The translations under genes and the position numbers were made by a program. From NCBI GenBank assembly GCA_964581815.1, contig CAZORE010000010.1, positions 40,002-104,001 on the forward strand: a stretch of 64,000 nucleotides of DNA. The letters are read 5' to 3'. This document shows, in pieces, positions 7,676 to 15,304 of this stretch (positions are counted from its first letter, which is position 1; each line of letters starts with the position of its first letter). This stretch comes from Trebonia sp964581815 (lineage in GTDB: Bacteria; Actinomycetota; Actinomycetes; Streptosporangiales; Streptosporangiaceae). The notes beneath the pieces were generated by a model. The model searched no databases and was not told the origin of the DNA. It saw nothing but the letters and a program-made list of their open reading frames with translations.

Positions 7676-9220
7676 TCATGGACGCGGGGACGGGCCTGGG
7701 GTCGCCGGAGTATGGTCGCGTGCGCTGCGGCGGAGGGTTCCCTGCCTGCTCGGGCTATTCCACCCGGCCAGCCGGCGGCTTAGATCAGCGGGCGGAGACC
7801 GCCAGGCTGTCCCGGCTAGGCCTGCGGATTCCGGCTGCCAGGCGACCGGCTCGTCGATACGGTGACGCAGCAGCAGCCGTTCCGCTTCCAGGGCCACGTA
7901 GTCCGCGAGCCCGCTGGCCTCGTTGTCACGGAACGCGGCATACCGGGCGCGGTCAGGGTGATGCCACGGAGCCAGGCTTCCTTCGGAGAATCTGATGTCC
8001 CTGCCGGTCAGGGTTTCCCAGAGGAGCATTGTCACGTACCGGCGGCGGCGCGCGGTGAGTACGATGCCAGCGCCGCGGCAAGCCCTGCGGAGCCGGGTGG
8101 GTGTCAGGAGGCCGAGGTCACCGAAGACGTGCCGACGCCTGGCGTAGTCGATCGGCGGGGGGTGAGCGGTCAGCTCTTCCACGAGGGCGTCGATGCTTGC
8201 GAGCAGTTGCTCGAGGCGGCCCTGACTGTCAAGGCGGCGCAGGACCGAGGTGACTGTCGCGCCTGCCTGCCGGGGAAGGACGAGGCTGGCGGCGACGCGC
8301 TGCCACTCCTGGCGCGTGCCGCACCGCACGATCGCCATCGACAGGGTGACGGTGAGCATGCCGGTGTCCTGGTCTCCCTCGCGGGCCAGCGCGCTGGCGA
8401 CGCTCTTCCACACAGCCTGAGGGACGAGCCGGGCGGAGACGGAAGCCAGCCGGCCCGGCGTGAAGGGCCAATCCGCTGCCGTGGTCCTGCCCGGGGGACG
8501 CCGGGGGACGGCGTTCCCGGTCCGGTAGGTAAGCATGTCGGCTGCGCTCATGTCGGCCGCGCGCCGCCAGAGGATGATGGCGTCGAGCACCGGCGACCCG
8601 GTTGCGCCCAGGTCCAGGTGCGTCGGCCACGGCGCCGAGTGCGGCCGTTGCCGGAACGGGAACGCCGGCGACGGTGACCTCGCCGGGAGCGGTGATGAGG
8701 TCGTTGAGCCACCGCTGGCAGGCGAGTAGCGGGTCCGAGGGGTCCAGGTCATGCGGCTCCTGCCCGGCCAGGGACGCGCCGCACCGCGGAAGGCGCGGGC
8801 CGGCTTTTCCCGTGGCAGGCGCTGGGGCAGGGTGGCAGCAGCGCCGCGGGTCGATGAGGTGGTCGAGCCGGTTCTCGCCCGCCCGCGGGCGGCGGCCGCA
8901 CGCGGCGCACGCGCAGGACATGAGCATGTCCAGTTCAGGTGCCAGGACAATGACCAGCGGCCGTCGTTCTCCGTAAGGCAGCGCGGGCAGAACCCGGACC
9001 CGGACGCCCGGGCCCACGTGCTGAACCGGCCGGCCGGAAACCCTCGCCCCGGAGCTCCTGCCAGACCCAGCGCGGCGTACCGCTCCAGGACCGCGCTGTC
9101 CAGCCGGCCGACGGCGGTCCCGGTCTGCCGCTCCAGGGAACGCAGCGCCTCATCGCCGATCCCGCGGATGAGGCCGTAGGGGGTGCGGGGGGCCGGCAGG
9201 CCGAGGGCCGGCACGAGTTC
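7676..9220 (-). pseudogene. TniQ-like transposition/targeting protein, frameshifted and N-terminally truncated
   Basis: TniQ/TnsD-family proteins choose transposition targets. The N-terminal part reads ELVPALGLPAPRTPYGL and then FCPRCLTENDGRWSLSWHLNW, the TniQ zinc-ribbon block. Near 8925 the sense continues in another frame (CACAACGRRPR...LLACQRWLNDLI). Near 8620 it returns to the first frame for a long helical C-terminus ending at 7676. The usual first 50 or so residues are missing; upstream of about 9221 the sequence switches to a transposase tail on the other strand. Two compensating frameshifts plus truncation indicate a dead gene, although sequencing error could explain the shifts. Confidence 0.65.
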
Positions 9221-9230
9221 GCAGTGCCTG

Positions 9231-9434
9231 GACCACGTCCTCGTGCTCGGCGAGCGGCATCTCCGCGAGGTCCTGGCCGGGTACGCCCGGCACTATAACG
9301 GGCATCGTCCGCATCAGGGCCTGCAGCAGGAACCCCCACTGCGCCGACCCAGCGAGGCAGTCGATACCACCGCCAGTATCGAGAGCAGGAAGGTTCTCGG
9401 CGGCCTGATCAGCGAGTACAGCAGAGCGGCTTAG
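9231..9434 (+). pseudogene. DDE integrase/transposase C-terminal fragment
   Basis: Residues RHYNGHRPHQGLQQEPPL and the ending RKVLGGLISEYSRAA are the C-terminus of an rve-type transposase (IS3/IS481-like), preceded by GERHLREVLAGYA. The catalytic D,D region and N-terminal HTH are absent. The fragment abuts the truncated TniQ-like gene on the opposite strand, marking a rearrangement breakpoint near 9220-9231. Confidence 0.7.
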
Positions 9435-9569
9435 CAAGCGCGAAAACGCCGGTTCAGCGCCCATACGCGAGTTTGGCACGGCACACCCGTCCCCGGTCAC
9501 CTGGACCAGCCCGGCCGCGTCGTCGAACGGGCCGGGTGTGACTGGCATTAGGTGATGGCCGTTCGGAAT

Positions 9570-10469
9570 CTACATCGGTCCGTTCAAGACATCGGCGATG
9601 AAGTGCACGATTCGTTCTGCCGCTCGCCGCTCTGGATCAAGGTCAGGGTTGTAGACGCCAAGGCTCCATCCGCGGGCGCCTCCGACTTGCAGCGCCGATG
9701 AGGCGATGGCGGTTAGCTCGGGCCACGACAGCCCGCCGGGCATTGCGTCGTCGCTAGCGGCTCCGCAGGCGCTGAACTCATGCCTGTCGAGCACATCCAG
9801 GTCGATGTGCAGCCACCATCCGGAAGCTTGTGATGTGACCTGCTCGGCGGCTTTGCGGCCGCCTCCTGCCGGATCGTCGTGGAGGTCAGCGGCGGTACGG
9901 AGCCGTACTCGGTCCGCGATCGTGGGGGCTGCGATTTCGCGGCGGTACAGGCCGTCGCGCATCCCCAGCATGGCGATTGCCTCCGGCCGCAGCACGCCCG
10001 CATGGCTGCGCAGTGGTTCCGGCGCTCGCTGGCCAGTCAGGCCCAGCAAGAAGGCTACCTCCATGTTGGCGGCCTCTCCGGTCGTGGAGGCTTCCATGGT
10101 CGTGGCATCTTCGTGGCCGTCGATGAAGACCAGGCCAGCCCCACCGAGAATGTCCGCAAGCGCAGGCACCGCTCCGAGGAGTACTGCGCAGTCAGCGCCG
10201 TAGATCAGCGGAAACCGTCCTTGTGCCAGAGTAGCCCGGACCCGCGCATGAAGCCTGCCCACCATTTCCAGCAGCGCGCGCTCATTCATGAACCCAGCGG
10301 GTCCACGTGCCGCAGTGGGCTCCGAGACGATGACATCCGGCGTCAAGCTCGCGCGATCCTGCAGGGCCGCCGCCAGGCCAGCACCCCGTAGCGCGGCGGG
10401 AGCACTTGCTTGCCCGGCTAGCCGCCCCGAGCCATCGAAGCACACGCCAATAAGATCAATTGCGTCCAA
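9570..10469 (-). CDS. Arginase/agmatinase/formimidoylglutamase (ureohydrolase) family protein
   Basis: This 299-residue ureohydrolase-fold protein has the metal-site motifs YGADCAVLLG, FIDGHEDAT and HIDLDVLDRHE. The first ligand position is Cys rather than the His of classical arginase, and the third motif lacks the usual DP. Both changes suggest a divergent substrate or weaker metal binding. TTG 10469 is chosen because GAGAAGGGA lies 9 bp upstream and it matches the family N-terminus (LDAIDLIGVCFDGSG). It is the last gene of the leftward operon that begins at 12160. The family uses a binuclear Mn centre to hydrolyse guanidino or amidino groups; the substrate here is unknown. Confidence 0.78.
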   Translation of the reverse strand: MDAIDLIGVCFDGSGRLAGQASAPAALRGAGLAAALQDRASLTPDVIVSEPTAARGPAGFMNERALLEMVGRLHARVRATLAQGRFPLIYGADCAVLLGAVPALADILGGAGLVFIDGHEDATTMEASTTGEAANMEVAFLLGLTGQRAPEPLRSHAGVLRPEAIAMLGMRDGLYRREIAAPTIADRVRLRTAADLHDDPAGGGRKAAEQVTSQASGWWLHIDLDVLDRHEFSACGAASDDAMPGGLSWPELTAIASSALQVGGARGWSLGVYNPDLDPERRAAERIVHFIADVLNGPM

Positions 10470-10578
10470 CCGTGGCGGTCCCTTCTCGGACCACTTGCTC
10501 GCCCTTGATTTCTCCCCGATCCTAACAATCGTGCAATCGACCGGCGGGTACGGGGGTATGTCGGGCTGGCTGACCCCG

Positions 10579-10944
10579 TCAGCGAAGGGGCCTGCGAGGG
10601 TCGGGAAGATAGACGGCTTCGAGCAGGTAGGCGTGGCCGGTCTCACGGCCCCACTGCGCGAGCGCGGTGTGCCCTTCGCGGGCAGGTACCCCGTCTCGGC
10701 CGGCCTGGAGATCTCGCTGGGAGTCCCACTGGGCATAGACGGCGGCGTGCGTGCCGTCGAGCCCTCGATGCAGGGACATGGAGCGGAAGCCGGGGCGACT
10801 GGTGAGTACGTGGATGCGCTCGTGCATGGTGGCCAGCCATCCGTCTACCTGGGCCTCGGCGGCCATCTCCCAGGTCTGAATGAAGCAGATCCCGCCGTCG
10901 GCCGGATCGAGGCGGGGCGCCGTTCCCGTGCGCTCGGCGGTCAT
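10579..10944 (-). CDS. Antibiotic biosynthesis monooxygenase (ABM)-type protein
   Basis: This 121-residue protein has the dimeric alpha/beta-barrel pattern: FIQTWEMAAEAQVDGWLATMHERI, then RPGFRSMSLHRGLDGTHAAVYAQWDS. ABM-fold proteins are small cofactor-free oxygenases or accessory proteins. ATG 10944 overlaps the stop of the upstream hydrolase (ATGA), implying translational coupling. Confidence 0.75.
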   Translation of the reverse strand: MTAERTGTAPRLDPADGGICFIQTWEMAAEAQVDGWLATMHERIHVLTSRPGFRSMSLHRGLDGTHAAVYAQWDSQRDLQAGRDGVPAREGHTALAQWGRETGHAYLLEAVYLPDPRRPLR

Positions 10945-11834
10945 GGGGCCGCCGTCGAAGCCGCGGACGGCGATGTGAAGAATCGGCGCAGCGTATCACC
11001 TAGCACGGCTGGCTGCTCCTCGGCCGGGTAGTGCCCGCACCGCTCGATGATCACCTCCTCCGAATGCGGCGCGACCTGGCGGATGCTCGCGGCGACCAGG
11101 CCGCCGAGCCGCTGCCTGCCGCCGACAGACAGAACGGGACAGCCGGGAACGGGCAGGTCGCCGAAATCCCGGACGTCGTCAGCCAGGGTCCGGTAGTAAC
11201 CGAATCCGGCTCGCATGGCCCCGGGAGCGGAGTAGCAGCGCGCATACTCATCCAGGTCAGCCGGGCCGATCGCGCCGGGAGAGTAAGCATGCTGGCGGTA
11301 GAAGTAGGCCAGGAACTCGCGCTCCCGGCCGGCGAGGAGCCACTCCGGCACGTCCAGCATCGTGGCCAGGCTCATCCACCAGGCGTGCTGCTGGCCGAGG
11401 CTGATATCGGCGAGCTCGGCCAGGCCGAAGCCGGGCAGCACGGTCTCGATCGCCGCAAAGTGCGACACCAGGCCGGGATACGCGGCGGTGAGGTAGTACC
11501 CGACGGCGCCACCCCAGTCATGCCCGGCAACGCGGGCCTGGCCGAGCCCGAGCTGATCGATGAGCGCGGCCATATCGGCCGCGACGGTCCGCTTGTCGTA
11601 ACCGCCCTCGGGCCGGTCGGAATCGCCGCAGCCGCGCATATCCACGGCCACGGTGGTGTATTGAGCCGCTAGTGCCGGGATGACCCGCCGCCAGGCATAG
11701 CTGGTCTCCGGCCACCCGTGCAGCAGCAGGACCAGAGGTCCGTCACCGGCTGTCCGCAGGTGCAGCGAGATCCCGTTCACTGTCATCCGCTCGCTGCGCA
11801 CGGCTGCCGGGCCGGCCGCCGCTGCGTCGGTCAC
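10941..11834 (-). CDS. Alpha/beta hydrolase, epoxide hydrolase/haloalkane dehalogenase-like
   Basis: This 297-residue alpha/beta hydrolase has the oxyanion motif HGWPETSYAW (near 39-48), the nucleophile elbow GHDWGG with Asp at about 106, and the catalytic His in CGHYPAEEQP. An Asp nucleophile points to epoxide hydrolase or dehalogenase chemistry rather than esterase. GTG 11834 overlaps the previous stop as GTGA, and its own stop overlaps the next start as ATGA. The three genes are therefore tightly coupled. Confidence 0.82.
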   Translation of the reverse strand: MTDAAAAGPAAVRSERMTVNGISLHLRTAGDGPLVLLLHGWPETSYAWRRVIPALAAQYTTVAVDMRGCGDSDRPEGGYDKRTVAADMAALIDQLGLGQARVAGHDWGGAVGYYLTAAYPGLVSHFAAIETVLPGFGLAELADISLGQQHAWWMSLATMLDVPEWLLAGREREFLAYFYRQHAYSPGAIGPADLDEYARCYSAPGAMRAGFGYYRTLADDVRDFGDLPVPGCPVLSVGGRQRLGGLVAASIRQVAPHSEEVIIERCGHYPAEEQPAVLGDTLRRFFTSPSAASTAAP

Positions 11835-12160
11835 AGGGACCAATCGACGGGGTAGTTGACGATCGGGACAAAAGCAACGCCGGCCTTCTCGGCGGCGGCA
11901 CGGGCATCGACGATCATCTCCTTCAGCGTGCTCATCTGCCGGGCATGCTCGTCGGATTGCCACAGGCTGACGTGGACCATCGACCCGTCCGGGGAGGCGC
12001 CGGCGTAGTAGCTGATCAGGCCAGGCAGCTGCCGGATCGCAGGCGACAGGTAGCGGCCGGTCGCCGCGATCATGACCTGGATTTCACCGAACCGGGCCGG
12101 ATCGAAGTCACCGCGGGAAATACGGACAACGGCTGCGGCTGGCAGCGGTGTCGTGGTCAT
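11831..12160 (-). CDS. Small dimeric alpha/beta-barrel (ABM-like) protein
   Basis: The protein has 109 residues with VVRISRGDFDPARFGEIQVM near the start and LPGLISYYAGASPDGSMVHVSLWQSDEHARQM in the middle, typical of the ABM/dimeric-barrel superfamily. It is the first gene of the leftward operon. It is divergent from the TetR gene, with a candidate operator between them. The exact reaction is unknown. Confidence 0.7.
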   Translation of the reverse strand: MTTTPLPAAAVVRISRGDFDPARFGEIQVMIAATGRYLSPAIRQLPGLISYYAGASPDGSMVHVSLWQSDEHARQMSTLKEMIVDARAAAEKAGVAFVPIVNYPVDWSL

Positions 12161-12189
12161 GGGCTTGACCTTCCTCGTGCTAGATTACG

Positions 12190-12208
12190 TTTCGATCCCC
12201 TATCGGAA
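12190..12208. promoter_or_regulatory. Candidate TetR operator
   Basis: TTTCGAT (12190-12196) and ATCGGAA (12202-12208) form an inverted repeat with one mismatch around CCCCT. It sits in the 93-bp gap between the divergent ABM-like gene and the TetR gene, in unusually A/T-rich sequence. Confidence 0.5.
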
Positions 12209-12253
12209 TTAATCCTACAGGAACTGGCCGCCGGAACGGCCGCAGGATGCAGG

Positions 12254-12901
12254 ATGGTGAGCGTGTGCGCTGAGATGAGCCGACCCGCGGGCCGGCCCAG
12301 GAACCCGGGGCTGGACGCAGCCATCCTGGTCGCCGCTGAGCGTCAGCTCGGCGAACGCGGGTACGCGCGGATGTCGCTGGAATCGGTAGCCGCCGCGGCG
12401 GGCACCACCGTGCCGACGGTCCGGCGCAGGTATCGCGGCAAGGCCGACCTGGCCGCAGCGGTCATCGGATCGCTGCGCGTCACTAACCTGCCCGCGGGAG
12501 CGGCGACGCCGCGGGCTGACGCGCTGGCGATCCTGCGGAACTTTCAAGCCAACCTGGGACGGAAGGACGCCATGGCACTGGTCGGCAGCCTGCTCGCCGA
12601 GGAACGCCGGCACCCGGAGCTGCTGGAGATCTTCCGCGAGCGCCTTGCCGGGCCACGGCGGGCCAGCTTGCGCCAGGCGCTGGCGGACGGCGCAGCGGCC
12701 GGCCAGCTGCCCGCGTCCATCGACCTAGACGCGCTGGCCAGCATGCTGATCGGCTCCTTTTACGCCCGCTACCTGCTCAGCTCCGACCTGCCAGCCGACT
12801 GGGCAGAGCGCACCTTGCAGGCGGTCTGGCCGAACCCGCCGGCAGGTGCACGGGTTCCGCCGACCCGCCGCCTGGCTACGTGGCCCAATCGACCAAGTTA
12901 G
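12254..12901 (+). CDS. TetR/AcrR-family transcriptional regulator
   Basis: An N-terminal TetR HTH is visible: GLDAAILVAAERQLGERGYARMSLESVAAAAGTT, then VPTVRRRYRGKADLAAAVI. A helical C-terminal ligand domain follows (about 75-190), and the last 25 residues are Pro/Arg-rich. ATG 12254 gives 215 aa; ATG 12275 (MSRPAGRP) is an alternative start. It probably represses the divergent ABM/hydrolase operon through the 12190-12208 repeat. Confidence 0.85.
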   Translation: MVSVCAEMSRPAGRPRNPGLDAAILVAAERQLGERGYARMSLESVAAAAGTTVPTVRRRYRGKADLAAAVIGSLRVTNLPAGAATPRADALAILRNFQANLGRKDAMALVGSLLAEERRHPELLEIFRERLAGPRRASLRQALADGAAAGQLPASIDLDALASMLIGSFYARYLLSSDLPADWAERTLQAVWPNPPAGARVPPTRRLATWPNRPS

Positions 12902-12944
12902 CGGCGCGCGTCAAGCCGGAACACACCACTGGCGCGGCCCGACG

Positions 12945-13079
12945 GTTTTACAGCTCGGCCCATCCGGGGCTAGTCGCGTTCGCGTGAAATCTTCGGCGCG
13001 TGCGGGCGGGGTTGGATGGTGGCGGGCTGCCCGTGACACCGGCAGGTTTGTGGGATCTGAGCCCGTTTTACAGCTTGGC
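12945..13079 (+). repeat. Pair of 15-bp direct repeats exactly 120 bp apart
   Basis: GTTTTACAGCTCGGC (12945-12959) recurs as GTTTTACAGCTTGGC (13065-13079) with one mismatch. The interval holds no credible gene. They may be remnants of an inserted sequence. The surrounding gap 12902-13163 has nothing else I can support. Confidence 0.4.
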
Positions 13080-13163
13080 GCCGGGACCTGACCTTTGAGG
13101 ATTGCTTTCTGCTGCCGTGAGCGCGCTGGCCGGCCGGTGGCTTTGCCGCGTGCCCGCAAGGCT

Positions 13164-13532
13164 TCAGGCTCGGGTTACCATTCGCGCGAGGTTCTCGATG
13201 GACCGCTCCAGCGCCGCTGCCGGCGCGACGGGCCACGTTAGCCTGGCTCGCAGCTCGTCGCTGATCGCGTGCCAGTCGCAGTAGTTGGTCACATCGCAGG
13301 TGGTGTCGCCCACCGGTTCGATCTGCCAGCCGTAGACCCGCCCGCTGGGTGCCTTCCCGGCTAGCGCGGGAGCCCATTCGAGGAGGTGGTCCGGGACGAT
13401 GCGGGTGACAGTGTTGAGGATCGTGTAATACCTGGGGAGGCTGCCGATGCCGGCGACGTCGCCGAGGGGCTGGCGATCCATCTCGATGTCGAAGGTGTCG
13501 CCGGCCGCCTTCAGCCGGTGGGCGCCGCCCAC
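13164..13532 (-). pseudogene. SRPBCC/START-like domain protein, N-terminal part missing or frameshifted
   Basis: The readable portion (RLKAAGDTFDIEM, then YYTILNTVTRIVPDHLLEWAPAL, GRVYGWQIEP and a C-terminal helix ending ENLARMVTRA) fits the second half of an SRPBCC ligand-binding protein. The first strand and helix that should precede it are not present in the same frame; upstream sequence in this frame is low-complexity Arg/Pro. A GTG at 13532 could start a short form, but a degraded gene is more likely. Confidence 0.45.
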
Positions 13533-13776
13533 GTTCCGCAGCGCTGGCCTGCTCCTTGTGGCTGGCGTGGTCGGTGCCGCCGAGCGCGAAGTAGCGCAGG
13601 GCGGTGAACGGGGATGCGGTTTAACCAGGACGAATTCGTCGGCATGCAGGCGATTTCGACGCTTGAGAACGGCAGCCCGGCTCGCTGACCTCGTGGCACT
13701 GCCCGCCTGGTGTCCGGCAGGGACAGGTGCCCCGGTCCTTTGCTCCCGCATCGCCGGGATGCGATCTTCATGCCCG

Positions 13777-14247
13777 TCAACCCTGAGCCTGCGTGGCGTC
13801 AGCCAGGCTGTCGGCGTAGCTCGCGGTGAGCTGCTGTGCCCGGTTGAGGAAGTTGTCGATGAGCCGCAGTTGCTCGTCTGTGTACGCGGACAGGAGTTCC
13901 GCGGTCTGACGGATCAGGCTGCCGAAGACTTCCTGATCCCGGGAGGTGGTGGCCTCGGTGATGGCCACGATCTGACGGCGGCGGTCGGCGGGGTCGGGTT
14001 GACGGCGGGCATATCCGGCGCGCTCCAGGCGATCGATGACCGTGGTTACGCCCCCGGTCGTGAAGCCAATCAACTGAGCCAGGTCGGATGGCGCCAGCGG
14101 CCCCGCTCGTCCCACGATGTCAAGCGCGCGCATGTCCGTGCGGTTGAGGCCGTACCGGCCGGCCGCCACATGATCCAGGCGGTCGATCTCCGTGCTCAGC
14201 GCGCGCAAGCTGGCCACGACCTGACCGGTAAGCTCACGTCGGTTCAT
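13777..14247 (-). CDS. MarR-family transcriptional regulator
   Basis: This 156-residue winged-helix protein contains LAPSDLAQLIGFTTGGVTTVIDRLERAGYARRQPDPADRRR, the recognition helix and wing of MarR, flanked by dimerisation helices. It is divergent from the membrane protein at 14328. The A/T-rich gap holds matched palindromes that are likely its operators. Confidence 0.88.
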   Translation of the reverse strand: MNRRELTGQVVASLRALSTEIDRLDHVAAGRYGLNRTDMRALDIVGRAGPLAPSDLAQLIGFTTGGVTTVIDRLERAGYARRQPDPADRRRQIVAITEATTSRDQEVFGSLIRQTAELLSAYTDEQLRLIDNFLNRAQQLTASYADSLADATQAQG

Positions 14248-14258
14248 AGCTTGCCAAT

Positions 14259-14294
14259 CTAGTAATCATTAATGTAAGTTACTAGAAATTCTAG
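14259..14294. promoter_or_regulatory. Palindromic MarR operator region
   Basis: CTAGTAA (14259-14265) and TTACTAG (14279-14285) are perfect inverted copies. Overlapping them, CTAGAA-A-TTCTAG (14282-14294) is a second near-perfect palindrome. This A/T-rich island between divergent genes is the natural operator for the MarR protein. Confidence 0.6.
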
Positions 14295-14327
14295 CAGAAA
14301 TCTGAAGTCTTGCGAAGGGTGAGAGAC

Positions 14328-15059
14328 ATGACCGACGCATTGGACCGCGGCCCCGCGATGGCCGTGACCGCGACCGGCAGGAGTGGCCCCGTGATCTCCC
14401 GAAGGTGGGTGCTGCTGGCCAGCGCCGCGGGGGCCGTGGGCGCGGTGGGCCTTGGCGCCTCGTTCGGCATACTGCCCAAGCCCCCGCCACTCAACGGCCC
14501 GCTGGCCGTGCTGATTCGCTATGCGGCCGGCCACCAGCACGCCATGATGGCGGCGGCGTGGCTTGAGGGTAGCGGGACGCTGCTGTACGTGATCTTCGCA
14601 CTGGCGCTTGTCCACCTGGCCGGCGACCGGGCCGGGCTGGCTGGGCGGGTCGCCACGATGGCATCGGCGGTCGTGGTTGCGGTGAGCCTGGTCTATGACG
14701 TGACGCTGATCGCGATCGCACAGTCGGCCTCGCTCGGCGGGCAGCAGGCGACAACGGCCACGGTCGCCTACGGCCTGTTCGCGGCTGCGGAGCACGCCTT
14801 CCTCCTCGCCCCGCCGCTGCTCCTTCCGCTTGGCCTCATCCTGCTGCGGACTCCGATCCTGCCCCGCCCGTTCGCCGTGCTGGCCGTCATCCTCGGAGTG
14901 ACCAGCCCGGTGCTCGGCCTGGTCGGCCTGTTCACCGTCACCGCCAACAACAACGGGCCGGTTGGCGCGGCGATCAATGCGCTGGTCGCGCTAGACGGCC
15001 TTTGGGTCCTTGCTGCCGCCGTGATGCTGCCATTGCGCCATCCGGAGCGGTGTGAGTAA
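14328..15059 (+). CDS. Integral membrane protein (DUF4386-like), function unknown
   Basis: This 243-residue protein has about six hydrophobic segments and no recognisable catalytic motif. HQHAMMAAAWLEGSGTLLYVIF and the overall layout recall DUF4386-type membrane proteins. ATG 14328 follows GAAGGGTGAG. It is divergent from a MarR gene, a common arrangement for regulated membrane proteins. Confidence 0.65.
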   Translation: MTDALDRGPAMAVTATGRSGPVISRRWVLLASAAGAVGAVGLGASFGILPKPPPLNGPLAVLIRYAAGHQHAMMAAAWLEGSGTLLYVIFALALVHLAGDRAGLAGRVATMASAVVVAVSLVYDVTLIAIAQSASLGGQQATTATVAYGLFAAAEHAFLLAPPLLLPLGLILLRTPILPRPFAVLAVILGVTSPVLGLVGLFTVTANNNGPVGAAINALVALDGLWVLAAAVMLPLRHPERCE

Positions 15060-15078
15060 CGGAGGGCGCGGGCTGAGG

Positions 15079-15182
15079 AATTGGCCAGATCGATGAGAAA
15101 GTTCGCTGGCCAGATCAGTGAGAAAAGCCGAGGAAGCACAGGTCAGCACCCACCCGGTGGCCAAGTCGGATGAGAACCTACA
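15079..15182. repeat. Right-end repeat array of the island
   Basis: Three same-orientation motif copies occur: AATTGGCCAGATCGATGAGA (15079-15098, identical to 6556-6575), TGGCCAGATCAGTGAGAA (15107-15124), and TGGCCAAGTCGGATGAGAAC (15158-15177), the last running into CCTACA at 15177-15182. The outermost copy mirrors the left end. Confidence 0.65.
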
Positions 15183-15264
15183 GCCGTGCTCGGACACGCC
15201 TCAAGCGACACGACCCACGCCAGAGGGTCTGAGCCCGCCGAGAAGCCGCCAGCTGAGCCGGTCG

Positions 15265-15286
15265 GGCCTCGACGGTTGTCGAGGCC
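15265..15286. terminator. Hairpin terminator after the MBL hydrolase gene
   Basis: A 9-bp perfect stem (15265-15273 with 15278-15286) and 4-nt loop lie 19 bp beyond the stop codon of the leftward MBL gene. Confidence 0.5.
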
Positions 15287-15304
15287 GTTCCGTACGGTCG
15301 GCGC

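Larger units (their letters stand above)
6501..15182. mobile_element. Putative decayed transposon-like island (8.7 kb)
   Basis: The island is delimited by a perfect 14-bp terminal inverted repeat, TGTAGGTTCTCATC at 6501-6514 and its complement at 15169-15182, with TG...CA outer ends. Both ends carry further copies of a TGGCCA-n-ATGAGA motif, like the multiple transposase-binding sites of Tn7/TniABQ or IS21-type elements. Inside, a broken TniQ-like gene and a DDE-transposase tail support a mobile origin. No convincing target duplication or intact transposase is seen, so the boundary call is inference. The left end starts 9 bp after the dnaB stop codon. Confidence 0.5.

Noticed and set aside
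9150..9548. Minus-strand 132-aa frame over the transposase tail
   Set aside because: It mirrors the rve C-terminus (RHYNGHRPHQ on the plus strand) and has no independent features.
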